This document shows positions 52,653-63,400 of a stretch of DNA of 64,000 nucleotides, one piece after another. The translations under genes and the position numbers were made by a program. Within the stretch, counting starts at the first letter, position 1. Every line of letters begins with the position of its first letter. The DNA is from Fulvivirga sp. M361 (GTDB lineage Bacteria; Bacteroidota; Bacteroidia; Cytophagales; Cyclobacteriaceae): positions 69,501 through 133,500 of the forward strand of contig NZ_VKDC01000001.1 of NCBI RefSeq assembly GCF_007097395.1. Direction: 5' to 3'. The notes beneath the pieces are model-generated. The model saw only the letters and a list, made by a program, of their open reading frames with translations. It did not search any database and was not told where the DNA came from.

Positions 52653-54629
52653 TCATTTTATTTCTATACTGTAACTATCCGATTCGCTTAACACACCACC
52701 CGTACCATATGACCGGATGCGGTAGTAATATTGCTTGCCTTTCTTTATGGCATTATCTACATAGGCTGTATCCTGGATTAAACCGGTCAGCGGACAATAG
52801 GCCGTATTACTGGCTTTACGGTAAAGTATATACCCTCCGGCCGTCGAATGTTGTGACCAGGACAGGCTGACTGCCTGCCCAATGGAATCATAAGCAACGT
52901 TTAGTTCATGCTGGCTCTTCGACTGTGTTTCTAGCGCCCAACTGCCATGATACAGGTTAGATCTTCCGGAACGGTTTCCGGCGCTGTCAATCGCTACCAG
53001 GTAATAAGCATATCCTACACGCTCAGTCACCCTTTTATCTTCATATGATGTGCTTGCAGCTGGTAATGTAGTAACCAGTTGGTCTTGCACATCTTTCGAC
53101 GAACGATATAACTCGACCGCTTTAAGGTCACTATCCGCAGCCGGCAACCAATCTATTTTCAAGCCGGCTTCGGTCATTTTCACTTTCTTTATAAAAGGCT
53201 CCAGTGGCGCTGTACCATCCGGCAGGTAGGTGCTTCCAGGGAGAGAAGGCCGGCTTTTATTGAACGCCTTATCTACACTCACTACCCGGTAGTGAAACCG
53301 GTTCTTTGTATTTGCAGGCAGCCTGTCGATATAGGTGTTCTGTGCTATGGTTTCAGCATTCAGCAGTACCCCATTCCCCGGATCATTGTCCAATGAACGG
53401 TAAACCAGGTAGCCTTTCAAGTCTTGCTCCGTGTTGCGATGCCATGTTATTCTGACCAGAGAAGTATCTGCCTGAACGTTTACTCCCTTTGGAATAGCAG
53501 GCGGCACTAAATCCTGAACTTCAACAAACAGAACGGCTGATTTACCCTCATTTCCGGCCAGATCCACTGCTGAAACGTAGTAGTAATAACCCGAGGGCCC
53601 TGGTACCTGACTCACAAATTGGTTAGTCTGCGCAGGTAATAGCGCCTGGTTGAGCTTTGTATAAGTTCCGTCAAATTTATCACTGCGATAAACATTAAAC
53701 CCATCCAGGTCACTTACCCTATCATAGGCATATTGCCAGTTTAGTGCAATCTCAAGTTTTTCATGGTCTGCCCGGACTTCACTTTTTTCGGGCGCCAACG
53801 GTGGAGTCCTGTCTTTTAACGGAACTGCAAACTCTCCTGAAAAGGGGGACTCCTGTCCGAAAAAGTCTACAGATGTTAGCTTATAGCGGTAAGTCACCCC
53901 TTCTTTGAGATTGTCATCCCGGTAGAATAGCTCCGGGTAACCCTTTTCACCGCTTTCATTGCTTACTTTACTGATCATCACCGGTTTTTTCACAATTTTT
54001 TTCCAATTGGTATCTTCTGTTGAATTTCTGTAAATGTTTACCCCGTAATATCGCATTGTCTCAGGTTGCCACGATATACCTATGTTTCGTTTTTGAATTT
54101 TTGTGATCACTCCGGCAGGCGGAGATGGAGGCAAATAACGGCCTGCTTTTATGGCTTCTGAGATACCTACCGTTTCTTCATGTCCATCTAAAACCTTGGT
54201 GACCCGATACTTATAGGTAGTGCCATGGGAGGTGGTAGTATCCGTAAATTGTATTCCCAGGTATTTTGAGAAATGGGCACTTTCAAAAGACTTCATCAAC
54301 ACCATCAGTTGCAGGAGCCCTTCCATGTTGGTGGCGCCCAGGCTGTCAATAACCGTGGTAAGCATGTGGGTTTGTTTATCTTGTTCAACTATTTCCCCGG
54401 GTATCTTATAATTCCCCCAATGAACCGGTTTGTTGTTCAGTCTGGTCCATTCGGTTTCATCGAGGGCCCTGCGGTAATAGTTCACGTCGGTGTCGTGAAA
54501 TACGGTTGTGCAATAGTACTTTACCTCTATCCGGTCACCTTCTTTCGAATTGGTCACTACGATTTTGTCTTGTGCCGTGGTTATAAGGCTGACGAGAGTC
54601 AATACGTATGTAATGCTAAAAATCTTCAT
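52653..54629 (-). CDS. exported protein with five fibronectin type III modules
   Basis: A 658-residue exported protein (signal MKIFSITYVLTLVSLITTAQ). The first 170 residues form an unrecognised domain (VEVKYYCTTVFHD-type region with an RRALDETEWTRLNNKPVHWG segment). Five Fn3 modules follow, each about 95 residues and ending in a VYRS or LYR-type strand: ISWQPETMRYYGVNIYRN, LNWQYAYDRVSDLDGFNVYR, ITWHRNTEQDLKGYLVYR, IDWLPAADSDLKAVELYR and LSWSQHSTAGGYILYR. There is no T9SS sorting domain, so it probably stays near the membrane or associates with a partner. It is 9 nt from the giant protein gene and 4 nt from the collar gene. Confidence 0.85.
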   Translation of the reverse strand: MKIFSITYVLTLVSLITTAQDKIVVTNSKEGDRIEVKYYCTTVFHDTDVNYYRRALDETEWTRLNNKPVHWGNYKIPGEIVEQDKQTHMLTTVIDSLGATNMEGLLQLMVLMKSFESAHFSKYLGIQFTDTTTSHGTTYKYRVTKVLDGHEETVGISEAIKAGRYLPPSPPAGVITKIQKRNIGISWQPETMRYYGVNIYRNSTEDTNWKKIVKKPVMISKVSNESGEKGYPELFYRDDNLKEGVTYRYKLTSVDFFGQESPFSGEFAVPLKDRTPPLAPEKSEVRADHEKLEIALNWQYAYDRVSDLDGFNVYRSDKFDGTYTKLNQALLPAQTNQFVSQVPGPSGYYYYVSAVDLAGNEGKSAVLFVEVQDLVPPAIPKGVNVQADTSLVRITWHRNTEQDLKGYLVYRSLDNDPGNGVLLNAETIAQNTYIDRLPANTKNRFHYRVVSVDKAFNKSRPSLPGSTYLPDGTAPLEPFIKKVKMTEAGLKIDWLPAADSDLKAVELYRSSKDVQDQLVTTLPAASTSYEDKRVTERVGYAYYLVAIDSAGNRSGRSNLYHGSWALETQSKSQHELNVAYDSIGQAVSLSWSQHSTAGGYILYRKASNTAYCPLTGLIQDTAYVDNAIKKGKQYYYRIRSYGTGGVLSESDSYSIEIK

Positions 54630-54638
54630 AGGTGTGTG

Positions 54639-57600
54639 TTAAAACGATGTGTTAAATCCCATATCAAATTCCACGTCGTACTTGAGTACTTCCACTTCAG
54701 CTTCTACCCTTCCGGTGATCCTTCGTGAGGGCTCAAAATAAACCGTAGCATATCCCCTTAGATTGGCAGAGGCAATTTCCCAGGTACCTTCATCAAACCA
54801 CGTGTCATAATCTACAGAGACGGCCGCCCATGCGTCCAGCCATACGCCCGCATGCATTAGCGATACGTAAGGCTTGTAACGGACGGCCGCCTTAGCGCCG
54901 ATCACAAAACCGGCATCTACCCGACCTATGAAATCGTTGCCAAGGATACTTACCTCTGGTGACTTCAGGCGAATGGCTTTTCCAAATCCAAGTCCTAATG
55001 AGAACTGGTCAGGCATTACTTCCAGGAAACCCTCTGCTGTAAACCCGGCACAGCCTGGGGTGACAACGATCTTTTCTTCTTCAGATCCCAGGTTTACCTG
55101 CCAGTAGTCCGGGGACATGGTAAAGGACATATTTCCTACAGCACACAGTTTTCCGGGTGATTCCACTTCCATATTAAAAGCACCATGGTAGAACTGTTGC
55201 GCCTCATCGTAAATGAATTTACCATGACCCGTTCCCAGGCTGCTTTCACCTGAAGCATTCGTTGATCCTATAGCTACATTTCCTTCAAACCCAAAGCGGT
55301 TAGTACCTCCTACCGTTCGTGAATAGGTAAAAGCAGCATCAAATGAAAACGCTTCTCCCTGGGTTTTCAGATCTAGTCCGGCGATACGCCCATAGATACC
55401 AAAGCTATTGTCAGGATCAGGGAGGAACTCCAGTTCAGCTTCATCTTCACCTTCGCTTACCGCAGTGTCATCCGAATGACTCATATTTTTATAGAACCTA
55501 AGGTCTGCGCCTACCAGTAATAAGGGGCCCAGGGGCAATCCATTGGACAGCTTTTGCGAGACCTTAAACTTACGCTTGCTCCGGCTACCTTTCTTTCCGG
55601 CGCTGCCACTGTCTGAGGTCCCGGAAGTATCCTCCTCACCTCCTTCTACGCCAAGGCCTCCTTCAAAAAACCAGTAAGTAAAATCATCTTTTTTACCGCT
55701 GATAAAGGTGACATTGGCATGAAAAGTGGTAGGCACTGTGATCTCAGCAGAAAGTGATCCCTGCCATGAATCCCCCCAGTCAGGATCGTCTTTCAGGAGG
55801 TTAATATATCCTTCTGCGGTGCCTGCTTCTATCTCTAACTTAACATAAGTAGGCTCGAGGATAATCTCTCCTGTTGCCAATCGACCTTTTTTAGGTAGCT
55901 TAAGGTTAGGTTCAACCAGGTTTTTGCCTTCTTCCAAAATATCAACTTCTACTTCCGACAGATCAGCTACTTCGGCTGAGTACATGGAAATTTCAACCGG
56001 ACCGTTTTCTCCGCTCAGATCTTCATCAACGGCTATGGTAGAAAGCACATTAAAATAGTAGCTGGATTTTGCCAGCCCTGCACTGACCGAGTGCGCCACA
56101 ATAGGATAACCATGTAACTCACCACTTACCTGCCTGGACAGTCCGGTAGTACCATTAGGCGTTTCAAATCCTATTTGACCATTACCCCATATTTTAAAAC
56201 CATGTACCTGCTCGATGATCAGCTGAGTTGCAGGCCACTCCAATGCAACGGACAGGTCAAGCCGTTCATTATCCGCAAAGACGGCCTGACCTAGTTTCAC
56301 CCTCACTTTATCTTCTGCTCCGTTGCCAAAAGTGTATTCCTGGCCCATCAACTCTTCTACCAGGTAACCTTCTTCAAACCCTTCATCACTTATAGGAATA
56401 TTAAAATCAAAATATTTACTGTCCAGGAGTGGAATATGAATATCTCCGGTGACTTCACCTTGCTGTACTACACTATTTGCGATGTCAATTTCCACTTCCC
56501 GGACCTTCCCGTAAAAGTTATTGAACCTGGAGTAGTCCTTTTCTACTACGGTAAATGCTCTTTGGGCCTTCAAATCAAGACCTTCCGCATCCACCCATGC
56601 TTTTATATTTTCTTCTATCTCAAAACTATGGGTAATGGATTCGTCGAAGGTTAATTGCTGATCATCCACTTTTTCAGGAAATAGCAGGTCGAATTTTTCA
56701 AAGTACAGACCCATCCAGCTTTCAGAAGCCGAAAATTCTCCGGGTGACTGCGCTGAGGAAAGGTCTATATGTACCAGCTTTGGGATCAACTGAATGTTCA
56801 GGTTTCGAACCGGCTTAATAGGTTGTTCTATATGCTCTACCTGATTGAAGAATAGCTGTTGCACCTTATTCATTTTCACCATTACGCGACCGTTCTTATC
56901 CGATTTAACAGGTTCGGGCAATAGCATTTCCACATCGAAGTTTTGGGTATAGCTATTCTCTCGTAAAAAGAAGTTTGAAGATGAAGGCAGGTGGAGATCA
57001 AATCCGAACGGGTCCAGCAGTTGAAACTGATTAGAACTGTCTAATGCTATGTACCCGTTGAGTTTAAGATTATCAAAATTAACACGCTGTTTCCCGGACT
57101 TCACATAGGCTAATTCTCCGGATTGTACAGGAAAGGGCAACGGCCACTCCACATGTCCCGCGATTTCCAGTTTGTCACGATCCAGGTGAATGCTTTGTGG
57201 ATAAAAAGTAGATTCACCGTTGACAGCTGTAACCGGTTCAAGTATGATGTCAGGGAACTGATCGGGAAGTAGTTGGCTGATGGAACCGCTTTCCAGAAAT
57301 AGTTTACCTGCCAACGCTTTCAGCTTTAGTCCGCTAAAGTTAATCTCGTATTGTGTACCATCCTCCTGTAATTTGATGCTTCCCTTTCCGGATAGATTAC
57401 TAAAATCTTCATTTGTCAAAGAGACAATATTCACTTCATGCCTGCCCGCCCAAAAAGAGTTTAATTTCGGCGCTGAATGGAGTAGTGCCGGCGTAGAACT
57501 GGCAATTTCAATTTCTCCTGAAAGGGCAGTGACCTGCCAGGCATACTGGCTTTCTGTTTCCAGGTCTTCCTGAAGTCTAAAGCTCCATGCAAAGTCTGAC

Positions 57601-58676
57601 ACCGTCTCTGCAAACTCTTCTTCGTAAAAAGGCACACTAGTGAGCACAGCATCTTCTATAGTTTGTCCCTCTTCTACCTTAACAATTTTGTATTGGTATC
57701 GAAACTGCTGACCCTGACTAAGATTGTTGGGAGCACTCCACTGAAAGACCGGTTTAGCATCACTTTTTATGATGGTTTCACGGGCAGGGCTATGGAGCTC
57801 AATCACCCCACCCGTGCTGAAGCCAAACGTAAACCAACAGACGTTACTGTATCCGTCATTTTTGAATAGCCCCAGGTTTTCACTGTCTGTAGCACGTATA
57901 CGATAAGCATACGTCACACCGTTTTCCAATAAGGGCGCTGACGTATCGTACAAGAAATTATTAACATCAGTGGTGGTTTGAAATATCGGTATCCCGGAAC
58001 GTACCGCCTCTTCAGGGTTTAAACCCTCCGGCATCTCTACTATGGTGAGTTCATAAGAAGTGGCAAACAGGCTGTTAGGAGATCCCTGATGAAGTGGTAG
58101 CCACTGGAACAGTATGTTTTGAGGCTCAGTGTCCAATACACGTGCACCACAAACCGGTAAGGTGATCTGAGGTGGATCATTTAAAATAAGTGTAGTCATA
58201 ACGGAGGCTTTGTTAGAGATAGGGACGCCTGTATTGTAGTCCAGCACTTCAATAGAAAAAGTATACATGCCTTCAGGAATTCCGTCTCTTGTTTGAAGTT
58301 CTCCTAAGTCAATACCGGATATCCTCATATTACTGTAGCTAAAGTAATCGGCCAGATCAGCACCGGTAAATTGTTCCATCTCTCCCGTAACCAAGCGGAT
58401 AGGCGGTAGGGCTGCATCAGGGTTGGTTTGTAACTGAACTCCTCCTCCTTGTATAGTGACCCGGAATTTTACATTCCATGAATTTTGACTGAAATCATTA
58501 AAAACTGCCGTTACAAACACCCTGTCTACGCCGGGAGAGGCATAGTCTTCCAGGTTCACAGAATAGGGGGGAATTAACTGAAGTGAAGTGGTAGCCGGAA
58601 ATCGCTGAGCTTTAACAAATGTTGACAGCCAGGGAACTACACTTATGAACAGTACTAAAAACGTAACTTTTCTCAT
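54639..58676 (-). CDS. large beta-rich exported protein (1345 aa), Fn3-like N-terminus
   Basis: A 1345-residue exported protein (signal MRKVTFLVLFISVVPWLSTF). I do not recognise a named family. Residues 30-400 contain Fn3-like modules (VPVCGARVLDTEPQ-type 'ILFQWLPLHQ', PVFQWSAPNNLSQGQQFRYQ, ESQYAWQVTALSGEIE). The rest is beta-rich with acidic/aromatic strands, many repeats of short strand-turn-strand patterns and a glycine-rich C-terminal part (from about 1060: FGIYGRIAGLDLKTQGEAF, FGFEGNVAIGSTNASGESS) that ends in barrel-like alternation (GYATVYFEPSRRITGRVEAE). A low-complexity SDSGSAGKKGSRSKRK linker lies near 1020. It could be a surface shaft or an outer-membrane-integrated protein. It is flanked by 12 nt and 9 nt gaps. 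Confidence 0.7.
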   Translation of the reverse strand: MRKVTFLVLFISVVPWLSTFVKAQRFPATTSLQLIPPYSVNLEDYASPGVDRVFVTAVFNDFSQNSWNVKFRVTIQGGGVQLQTNPDAALPPIRLVTGEMEQFTGADLADYFSYSNMRISGIDLGELQTRDGIPEGMYTFSIEVLDYNTGVPISNKASVMTTLILNDPPQITLPVCGARVLDTEPQNILFQWLPLHQGSPNSLFATSYELTIVEMPEGLNPEEAVRSGIPIFQTTTDVNNFLYDTSAPLLENGVTYAYRIRATDSENLGLFKNDGYSNVCWFTFGFSTGGVIELHSPARETIIKSDAKPVFQWSAPNNLSQGQQFRYQYKIVKVEEGQTIEDAVLTSVPFYEEEFAETVSDFAWSFRLQEDLETESQYAWQVTALSGEIEIASSTPALLHSAPKLNSFWAGRHEVNIVSLTNEDFSNLSGKGSIKLQEDGTQYEINFSGLKLKALAGKLFLESGSISQLLPDQFPDIILEPVTAVNGESTFYPQSIHLDRDKLEIAGHVEWPLPFPVQSGELAYVKSGKQRVNFDNLKLNGYIALDSSNQFQLLDPFGFDLHLPSSSNFFLRENSYTQNFDVEMLLPEPVKSDKNGRVMVKMNKVQQLFFNQVEHIEQPIKPVRNLNIQLIPKLVHIDLSSAQSPGEFSASESWMGLYFEKFDLLFPEKVDDQQLTFDESITHSFEIEENIKAWVDAEGLDLKAQRAFTVVEKDYSRFNNFYGKVREVEIDIANSVVQQGEVTGDIHIPLLDSKYFDFNIPISDEGFEEGYLVEELMGQEYTFGNGAEDKVRVKLGQAVFADNERLDLSVALEWPATQLIIEQVHGFKIWGNGQIGFETPNGTTGLSRQVSGELHGYPIVAHSVSAGLAKSSYYFNVLSTIAVDEDLSGENGPVEISMYSAEVADLSEVEVDILEEGKNLVEPNLKLPKKGRLATGEIILEPTYVKLEIEAGTAEGYINLLKDDPDWGDSWQGSLSAEITVPTTFHANVTFISGKKDDFTYWFFEGGLGVEGGEEDTSGTSDSGSAGKKGSRSKRKFKVSQKLSNGLPLGPLLLVGADLRFYKNMSHSDDTAVSEGEDEAELEFLPDPDNSFGIYGRIAGLDLKTQGEAFSFDAAFTYSRTVGGTNRFGFEGNVAIGSTNASGESSLGTGHGKFIYDEAQQFYHGAFNMEVESPGKLCAVGNMSFTMSPDYWQVNLGSEEEKIVVTPGCAGFTAEGFLEVMPDQFSLGLGFGKAIRLKSPEVSILGNDFIGRVDAGFVIGAKAAVRYKPYVSLMHAGVWLDAWAAVSVDYDTWFDEGTWEIASANLRGYATVYFEPSRRITGRVEAEVEVLKYDVEFDMGFNTSF

Positions 58677-58688
58677 GATGATGCTTTT

Positions 58689-60371
58689 TTAAAACCGGTA
58701 CCTGTAATTGATATCTGCTCTGTATTCTTCGAAGGAATTGACGTCCCGGTCAGTACTTTTAATTTCCCGATAGATCAGACTTGATCCTAAACTCAGGGAA
58801 TGATGATTGTTCACTTTATAGGTCGCAGAAAATCTACCATTTGAGGTAAAATTATTCAGGACTCCACCCTGGTAGGAATTATACCCACTCAGGTTAAGCG
58901 CTGTCTGCAACCGATTTTTTAACATTATTTTAGAAACACCAAGGCTTAGACCATAGCGTTGGGTGCTGCGATCGGCCAGATCATTCGAATTGAAATTTAA
59001 CCCCAGGTTCAGCCGGGTTTTGACCGGAATAAAATTGATATTGTATCGTCCGTTCACATTCCATAATGAGCTGTTGGACAATCCGGGATTCTCGGTATCT
59101 GTGTCAACGTTCTGGCTTTGGAGGTTGGCATTGAGCGCTAACGAATGAGTTTTGGAGCCTTTCCTTTGAGAGTATATGATATTGGCCCCAAAACTTTCAC
59201 TCACCTGGGCATAGTTCAGAGAGTCGGCCTGAAACTCATCCACCAGGAACTCCACAGTAGAAGAAAAGTTGCTATAAGTGAAAGCAAAATTCAGGTTAGA
59301 GCTTATCACATAATTGAGGCCAGCATTGCCTGCCAAACGTGTGAGCGTTGTAGATTCTCCGCCGGCCAGGTTATTTCGTTGCTGGCCTATGCCGCCCCTG
59401 ATAGATAGCTTGTTATTCATTAACCTCAGACCTGTATTAAAAGTGATCTCTTCACGGTCGTTGTTGAAAAAATAAGTGCTTAGTGTCTGATAACCGGGGT
59501 CTACACGGTTATAATCAATAGAAAAATCAATGAATTCCAGGTTATAACTGATGCCGGCCTGTATGGCATCATGCACTTGCGTAGTAAACGTAGGCTGAAA
59601 GAGGCCTCCCAATCTATTGAGCCATTTTCTTGATGACAAATTGGTCTCTTCAGCTCGTCTGTCACGGTTTACCGCGCTGGTAGCAAGCTCAAAGGAAACA
59701 CCAAGTCGCTTCGTAAGTTTATACCTCCCATTAACTCCTACTACCAGGTTGTCCTGTGGGTTAATGTTAAGGCTATCTTCTGCTATAATAGAATTGGCAT
59801 CATCATAGGCTTTGAAAAGGATAAAGTCTATGAAATTATTCGTATCTCCATAACCCACTTTTACACCATAGCCCATTCTCCGGTAAGTGGGTATGGTAAA
59901 TGAGGAACTAAAATTGCTGGCTACTGCTTGTCTCAGCCTGCCATATACAGCTGAGAAGCGAAATTTGTTAGGGGTTAGCTCTATGCCTCCTCCCAGAAAA
60001 GAATTACCGCTAAATGTGAACTGTGAAAAGTTCATGGAGGTGTACCCGAGATAGGCCTTTGCCCATTTGTACCTGGGGGTAACGCCAAACCGATTAAAGG
60101 GCTGCCTTACCTCACTGTTTTGTGTACTGTACAAAAATGAAAAGGGAAGTGTTACGCCATAAATGTTCAGGTTCAAATTTCCTGAACTGGTCCAGATCAG
60201 AGGATCAAATCGATTTGATATACCTGAAGCGCCATAATACTTCAACCCGGTTGAAAACGAACCTGTTAGTTTGACCGGATGCTTAAGGTCAACTTTCTCA
60301 AGGTCTTGTGTGTAACCATTTATCCAGGTTAGAAGACTGATAAAAATTGATATGCCGAATTTTTTTGCCAT
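58689..60371 (-). CDS. outer-membrane beta-barrel protein (560 aa)
   Basis: A 560-residue protein with a signal peptide (GISIFISLLTWINGYTQ) and, throughout, alternating strands separated by loops: LTGSFSTGLKYYGASG, LNIYGVTLPFSFLYST, YKWAKAYLGYTSMNFSQF, FRFSAVYGRLRQAV and so on, up to ADINYRYRF with a C-terminal Phe. This is a 20-plus-strand barrel without plug or TonB box. It could be the outer-membrane channel or anchor for the neighbouring proteins. No catalytic motif is seen. It lies 12 nt upstream of the giant protein gene and 37 nt after the CHAT gene. Confidence 0.8.
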   Translation of the reverse strand: MAKKFGISIFISLLTWINGYTQDLEKVDLKHPVKLTGSFSTGLKYYGASGISNRFDPLIWTSSGNLNLNIYGVTLPFSFLYSTQNSEVRQPFNRFGVTPRYKWAKAYLGYTSMNFSQFTFSGNSFLGGGIELTPNKFRFSAVYGRLRQAVASNFSSSFTIPTYRRMGYGVKVGYGDTNNFIDFILFKAYDDANSIIAEDSLNINPQDNLVVGVNGRYKLTKRLGVSFELATSAVNRDRRAEETNLSSRKWLNRLGGLFQPTFTTQVHDAIQAGISYNLEFIDFSIDYNRVDPGYQTLSTYFFNNDREEITFNTGLRLMNNKLSIRGGIGQQRNNLAGGESTTLTRLAGNAGLNYVISSNLNFAFTYSNFSSTVEFLVDEFQADSLNYAQVSESFGANIIYSQRKGSKTHSLALNANLQSQNVDTDTENPGLSNSSLWNVNGRYNINFIPVKTRLNLGLNFNSNDLADRSTQRYGLSLGVSKIMLKNRLQTALNLSGYNSYQGGVLNNFTSNGRFSATYKVNNHHSLSLGSSLIYREIKSTDRDVNSFEEYRADINYRYRF

Positions 60372-60408
60372 TTGGCCTCATAATTCGACATCGGGTACAG
60401 GTGATCAC

Positions 60409-63400
60409 TCAGGAAGTGGGAAAAACTTTTTTTCTTGCCAATAAAACAATGATTATCAGCACCATAAATGCTAAAATAAAGTAGAACATCTTAGGCCACT
60501 CATCCATAGCTATGGGTTTATCATCTCCAATAAGGACAAAATTGGCCCAAAAATAAGGGTGAATATTATCGTGAGTATCGATGTATGCCAGCTTAGCCTT
60601 TCGCAGCGCCTCATCCTTGGGCAGTCCTTCGTCAATCCCCTGGTAGAAAACCTTCATTAGGTCAAATGCTGCCTGATCATCGGCTTGCCATAAGGACATG
60701 ACAAGATTAGGACAACCTGCATAACGAAAGGCCCTTGAAAGGCTCATGATGCCTTCCCCCTTTCTTAACCTACCCCAGCCGGTGTTACAGGCAGAAAGTA
60801 CGGCCATCTCAGCGCTAAGGTCCATATTGTAAAGTTCATAGGCATAGAGAAAATTGTCTTCCTGTTCAGTAGTGTCTGCAGGGGCGAACAGCAGGCCGGA
60901 GTAAAGAGGATTATGGTCATTTGTCAGGCCATGCATGGCAAGGTGTAATATCTTACTTCTTTTGGCATTTGTCTTGAACGCCTTTTCCGAAGCATCTGTA
61001 CCAATAATTACTTCACCCTTTAACAAGCTACCAATTCCTTCAACTTCTCTTTGGTTATAAACTAACGGGGACACACCGGCCCGGGTAGCAGAATCAAGCT
61101 GCTCCAACCCTCTTGAGGAAGCCAGTAAATAATCGCCGGGGTAGGATGGAGCGAATCCGATAAAACTTACCTCAGTGTTCTTATTTCGTTTTGATACATC
61201 CAGAATGCTAAGGCCCGCTGAGTAGGCATAACGCACATTATAATCTTTGATAAGATAAGGGATATCCGGTAATCCCATAGATGAATTTACTTTGTCGGAG
61301 ACAAGGCCTTCAAAGGGGAGATAACCTAAAACGCCATCGGGTATAACAAGAAGTTTACGGTATTTTGAATCTTGCATAATTCTTCCACCCAATAAGGTTT
61401 GATAAAGATCGTGCCCTTCATTAAGATAACTGACGACGGTATTCTTTTCTGAACTCAGCGCAACACTTCTGTTGTTTAAGAACCCAAGGTACTTTAAGGC
61501 ATCATTTTCAAAATCTTTATTTATCGCGATACGGTCTACCTCAAAAGTCTCGGCATTTATACCGATCCTGTACAGGTAGTTATTGCTGATAAAATACTCC
61601 AACAGTAATGTTTCACCGTCCAGTGTTTGCTGCACTTCCGGTATTTCTATTGAACTTGTAGCATACCTGATCCGATAATATTCCGGGTAGTTATGCTCTA
61701 AAAAATTCAACAGGGAATCATAAGAATCTTGCTTGTCCAACAATGAAGACCGATAGTCAAGCAATTTGGTAGAATTTACACTATCAGGCTGGTTACTTAG
61801 TTCATAAATAATATTTTCGAAAAAATTGATGGAACTTCTTAGCGCATTCTCCTTATCATTGATCTCTTTGGAAAGGCCTGCAAAACTCAGCGCATCATCA
61901 GCTTTGAGGGACTCAAATAAAACCGTTCCTTTTGATCTTTCAACTACATTAAATATTCGACGCAAGAACGTGGGATCCTGATATTGCTCGTAAAGATCAT
62001 ACAAGTTATCAATCATCGATTGATAGAGAGGTAATGATCTGGCCTGCAGATTAAGCTTCATGTCATCACTCTTGTACTCTTTTCTGATATGATCGACTAA
62101 TGCCACAGATAATTGCCATGCTGAATCTGCGTACAGTTCATGGTCTTTGATGGTGGTGGAAAGTTTAAGCTGATTGGCTTTACCGTTCAATGAAGTAAGA
62201 TAGCTGTCGTTGTTAATGGCGGTCATAACCATCTCCGGCGAGGGATTAGCCATTATATCCGTATCATCAAAGCCTTTTACATTGGCCATCAATGCTTTGT
62301 GAAAATGTGACAAGGATAGCTGTGTATCGTTTTGCCTTGCATATATCCTGGCTATATTATTATGTATCACTGCCAGGGTAGGATGTTTATTCGTAAATGA
62401 TAAATGTACAATCTCAAGTGCACGCATATAGTAAGTCATCGCTTGCTTATAATTGCCACTTTTGTCCAATGCATCACCCATATCTATATTTACCGCTGCC
62501 AATTCCAGGTTATCTTTATCGAATACTTCTTCAAGTACCTTCAAAGCGCGCTTATGATAACTTAAGGCTTCATCATGCCTGTTAAGTGCAGATAAGGTGA
62601 TGCCCATGTCTTTGTAGCTACTGCCTACCTTATAACTTACTTCAGGATATGCCATTTTCCTCATGGCCAGTGCGTCACTATGATATGTTAATGCCTCCTC
62701 ATGATAATTGGACTCACCTGTGTAGTTGCCCTTATGATTCAAAGTTGAACCAATGTTATGCATCACGTTAGCTATTGTCGGGCTTTCAGGTGCTAACACT
62801 TTCTTATAGATTGATAGTGCTTTCAGATAATAATCCAGCGATTTATCGTATCTACCAAGTAGATTGTAACTAATGCCTATCGTTTCATAGGCTACTCCAA
62901 CCGGCCGGCTGATTTTATCGTTAGTCGCCAGTCGTTGTTGAAAAAACAGCAGATGATATTCCAGCGCTTTTTGCAGATCACCAAGATAATCCTGATACAA
63001 GTGACCAATGTAGATATACGTATTGCCTATCTTGTTATCCGACGGATCCAGGTTTTGTTTATAAAAATCGAGGACCTGGTTGTAGCTGTCCAAGGCTTTG
63101 GCATAATTACCTTCCTGCGCATATACACCGGCAAGTACCTGGATGACATCATATTTCCTGCCATCAGTCTCCGGCAGAAATGTTTTATGGACTTTGAGGC
63201 ATTGTTCCAGGTAATATCTGGCACTGTCCGTCTGCTTGAAACGTAAATATATATTGCCTAAAGAAAAATGGATCTGTGCTCCTATCTGAGCACCTTCAGG
63301 CCAGATAGTATTCATAGCTTTTAATGCCTGATGCCCAATAGATGTGGAATTTTCAAATTTGCCTGAAAAGAACGACATGATCATCAGTTTGTCCATTACC

